From NCBI GenBank assembly GCA_928212115.1, contig CAKMRJ010004445.1:74002066-74066065 (forward strand): DNA of 64,000 nucleotides, given 5' to 3'. Source of the stretch: Lactuca virosa. Taxonomy: Eukaryota > Streptophyta > Magnoliopsida > Asterales > Asteraceae. This document shows positions 61,441 to 64,000 of this stretch, one piece after another. The position numbers and the translations under genes are program-made. The stretch's first letter is position 1; every line of letters begins with the position of its first letter. Under the pieces are notes generated by a model. It saw only the letters and a list, made by a program, of their open reading frames with translations. It searched no databases and was not told the DNA's origin.

Positions 61441-62264
61441 TGTTGAGTTTTGAGCATATCTACAATCCTATGTGATCATGCAACCCTAATTGTTTTGGAT
61501 CTAAGTTTTTCTCTATTGAACATACAAATATGAACACCAAAGCAATAACCCTAGATCTAGCATATACAATTTTCGAAATTGACATATAAAATAGGGTTAG
61601 ATGATTACCTCACTTGTTATATTGTAATAACAAGAACATTCCTTTGACCTTTGAAAGCCTAGTTCCCCAAGTGTTGCACCTCTAATGGAGTCACAAACAC
61701 TCAACACAACAAGGATGAGAAGGAGAGAGGTGAAAATTGGCTAGGGAAACTCTTAGAAGCTTAGGGTCGAAAATCGTTAGGTTTAAAAGGGTTTATATAG
61801 GGCTAGGTTTCTTAACCTTTAAGTTGGACTTGAATAAGGAAACCCTAGTTCCTAACTTAAGCCCAAAACAACCCATGGACCTCCTTAGTAACCCATTGGC
61901 CGAAAACTTATGGGGTCACCCATAAATTCCGTCCAATCCAGTTATAAGGAGTCCTAAGCTATCAATGATTTGCAAAATAGCCCCTCCATTATTAATCGGT
62001 TCCTTTAATCTCAAAATTTAATATCTAATTAATTTCTGATTAACCAACAATTAATAATATGATTTCCAAATAATATATCAATCTTATAATATATTAATAA
62101 AATCATTCTAAGTACCAATTTATTATTCATATAATAAATCCTACTCTCTCTCCACTAGTCATCCTGTCAAGTTGCATGAGTGAAGGCAACCCAAAAGGAC
62201 CATGCTCATAATCAAATCAACTACATACCAATTATAGCTACGGGCTTAGAAACCTAATCAAACG
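61441..62264 (-). repeat. Element F 3' LTR
   Basis: 824 bases, related to the E LTRs (shared cctatgt/g, caaccctaa, tggatcta). A TATA box (ctatataaac) lies on the minus strand at 61791-61800. It sits directly in the Harbinger ORF1 reading frame. Confidence 0.8.
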
Positions 62265-62940
62265 GTCTCCCACTTGGATAAGTCTAATAACTATTAATTC
62301 AAGTATGACTTCAAAATCTGATTACCAATCATAGGTTTCAAAAGCCGCTGTCGAACTCTACTTATATAAGTAATGCGTCCTTTAGATAAGGGATTAATAC
62401 TCATTCGTTCTACAAGATATCCTATGGACATGAGATATGGATTATAATCATTCTCTCTATCCAAGTTCTGTTTCTCGATTTTCGATTTATGACAACCGAC
62501 TCAGACTACAATTGAACACATCAACTTAGTCCATGCTTGGCCAAGCGCTTAAGATGTCATCACTAAATCATCGAGGGGCTGACAGATATCGCTTTTATCC
62601 CATTTAGGGTAAAAGGAACGGATAAACTCCAACTCATATGGTTGTACTATTTACTCATCAAATCATACACAACAATACGTTTTATAACATCAAGTTACTG
62701 ATGCGTTTACGTATTATCAATACACAACCGACTCGCAAACAACAACTGATATGTCTCCGTTTCAAGAATATAAGATATTATTGTCTGATAAATTACTCGT
62801 GATAAAATCCATGTAGTAATTCTCTGAGCATGGGTTTATCTAATACTCGAATTCCTATTTCAGGAGTACTCATGAACACTGCAGCAAACTTGTGCCATGT
62901 CTAAGGTCTTAGACAATCTACAGTCGGATTCATGACAGTC

Positions 62941-63194
62941 TGTTGGAGCATGAAAATGCTCTACAATGTTGAGTGTTTAGTAGGTTAATATTCCCTTGTA
63001 TGAAAAGCATATTCCCTCCACTAATATATAAAGTGGAGGTGATGGTCATTTTATGAGTAAGAGTGCACTATGTAGACTTTGTAGATTAGAGAGAGTGTGG
63101 TGGGATCTCTCCCACCATGGGAGAGTTATCTCTCCCAACCATGATTTTTCTTGTAATATTTTATATCTCTCATTTTATAAAATGGGAACCTACA
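62941..63194 (+). mobile_element. 254-bp solo LTR (TRIM-like) inserted in element F
   Basis: It begins TGTTGGAGCATG and ends GGAACCTACA, flanked by CAGTC on both sides (62936-62940 and 63195-63199). Element E at 32180 shows the uninterrupted site. It contains a TATA-like aatatataaag (about 63022-63032), a termination-like aatattttatatctctca, and a hairpin around gggatctctcccaccatggg. The size and TG...CA ends suggest a solo LTR of a small LTR retrotransposon. Confidence 0.82.
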
Positions 63195-63926
63195 CAGTCT
63201 TACCTCACTACTTACTTCTAAAGTATGATCGACTGTGGATGTTTGAATAATCTTATTATTCAGGAAGTATAACATGCGAAGTCAAACATAAGAATAATCT
63301 AATTAACTAATGGTCTCAAAAAAAACTTTGAAATAAAATAAACCACTATAATATTTATCACACATATTAATTAGACTTTATTCATTGTATAATGCTTCGA
63401 GTAATCAAATTAATACTTGAATTAAAATAATAGTCATGCCATGCTCCAAGCACACACACTATGTTTATCTATGGTCCTTTCTTTGTGAAACAGATTTCTG
63501 ATATGCGGTGCTTCGATAAGTGTTTATCTAGACTACTCAAGCTCATACACCTTTCATTAGCCAACTTATGTGTGTGTCTAAACCCTTTTAGAACTTATGG
63601 GAATAAGTCCTGAATGTTCAAACTATTTGCCATTTCTCACAATTCGAACTATGAAAGGGGATGCCTTAATCATACTCGAATTTGAGAACTCAATTATTAC
63701 AACTGCTAATCCTTTAAAATCTACTAGTGAAAGCATTTCCTCTCGTCATGTTCATGAAGTAGAGAGAAACCTCTTGCCACTTAGATTTTATGGTGTATGT
63801 GTTCCTATCCATGTTAATTTTGTCATTTCAAACCACCATCACAAGACAGGGTTTATGACAAATTCAAACCCATATGGACTGAACTTTCTTAATCTTAATT
63901 TCTTGCCATCCGGTAGCACAAGGGCC

Positions 63927-64000
63927 TGTTAGGTTTTGAGCATTCTAACACTCCTATGGTGTACATGCAACCCTAAATACCTTGGATCTATGTTTTCTCT
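63927..64000 (-). mobile_element. Copia LTR start (element G), cut by the window end
   Basis: It starts TGTTAGGTTTTGAG and continues like the E and solo LTRs (cctatggtgtacatgcaacc, cttggatctatg). It interrupts the F interior immediately after agggcc, where E reads on without a break. Strand is inferred from similarity to E. Confidence 0.75.

Larger units (their letters stand above)
61441..63926 (-). mobile_element. Element F: Ty1/copia retrotransposon, 3' part
   Basis: The LTR 61441-62264 starts TGTTGAG and ends CAAACG (expected CA). A polypurine tract follows in minus sense, then the same 3' non-coding region as element E. The homology to E continues to the agggcc at 63926, matching E near 33985, but about 1 kb present in E is missing. 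The interior has no intact frame. The 5' part of F lies outside the window. Confidence 0.8.

Overview
The window is plant nuclear DNA: AT-rich, with (TA)n runs, no compact gene arrays, GT-AG introns, and almost wholly nested transposable elements. The retrotransposon families (Ty3/gypsy with initiator-tRNA-Met primer sites, Ty1/copia with TGTTGG...CCAACA LTRs, PIF/Harbinger, Mutator and L1-type LINE) point to a dicot. The LTR style suggests Asteraceae such as lettuce, but that is an impression, not a proof. All boundaries come from reading the sequence by eye.

1-13 kb is gene-poor flank. It holds a partial alpha/beta-hydrolase gene (- strand, two exons visible), a broken Harbinger SANT/Myb-type ORF1, an L1 LINE 3' end with poly(A), two foldback MITEs in opposite orientation, a Tourist-like MITE (TAA target duplication), and a 2.26-kb Mutator-like element with long TIRs and a perfect 9-bp target duplication. 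That element carries a first-exon-like gene fragment (a candidate Pack-MULE) and has a Harbinger element inserted in its left TIR.

13-30.6 kb is a stack of minus-strand gypsy elements. Two LTRs of family B (13773-16291 and 27763-30564) enclose element A (17110-25985), which has 2.0-kb LTRs, scraps of gag and pol, and no reverse transcriptase. Neither A nor the B pair has a target duplication, and the B LTRs differ completely in one part. I read this as a scar of recombination between two A copies.

30.6-46.1 kb is a plus-strand, chromodomain-type gypsy element D. Its gag-protease-RT-RNaseH-integrase order is still legible but riddled with stops. Its 5' LTR is split by a minus-strand copia element E (30758-38481, target duplication CTTAC), whose LTRs are nearly identical although its gag and pol are dead.

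46.1-57.9 kb holds a B-like LTR fragment, then non-autonomous plus-strand gypsy element C (gag start, a 58-bp tandem repeat, a copia solo LTR with target duplication GTGGC, and a long repeat-rich 3' LTR), then the 3' end and LTR of another gypsy element, I.

57.9-64 kb is AT-rich spacer, then a Harbinger ORF1 gene cut by a minus-strand copia element F. F contains a 254-bp solo LTR (target duplication CAGTC) and is cut by another copia LTR that runs off the end.

No complete host gene, structural RNA, CRISPR array or bacterial feature was seen. The genes do not form a pathway; the window is a record of transposition, nesting and recombination.
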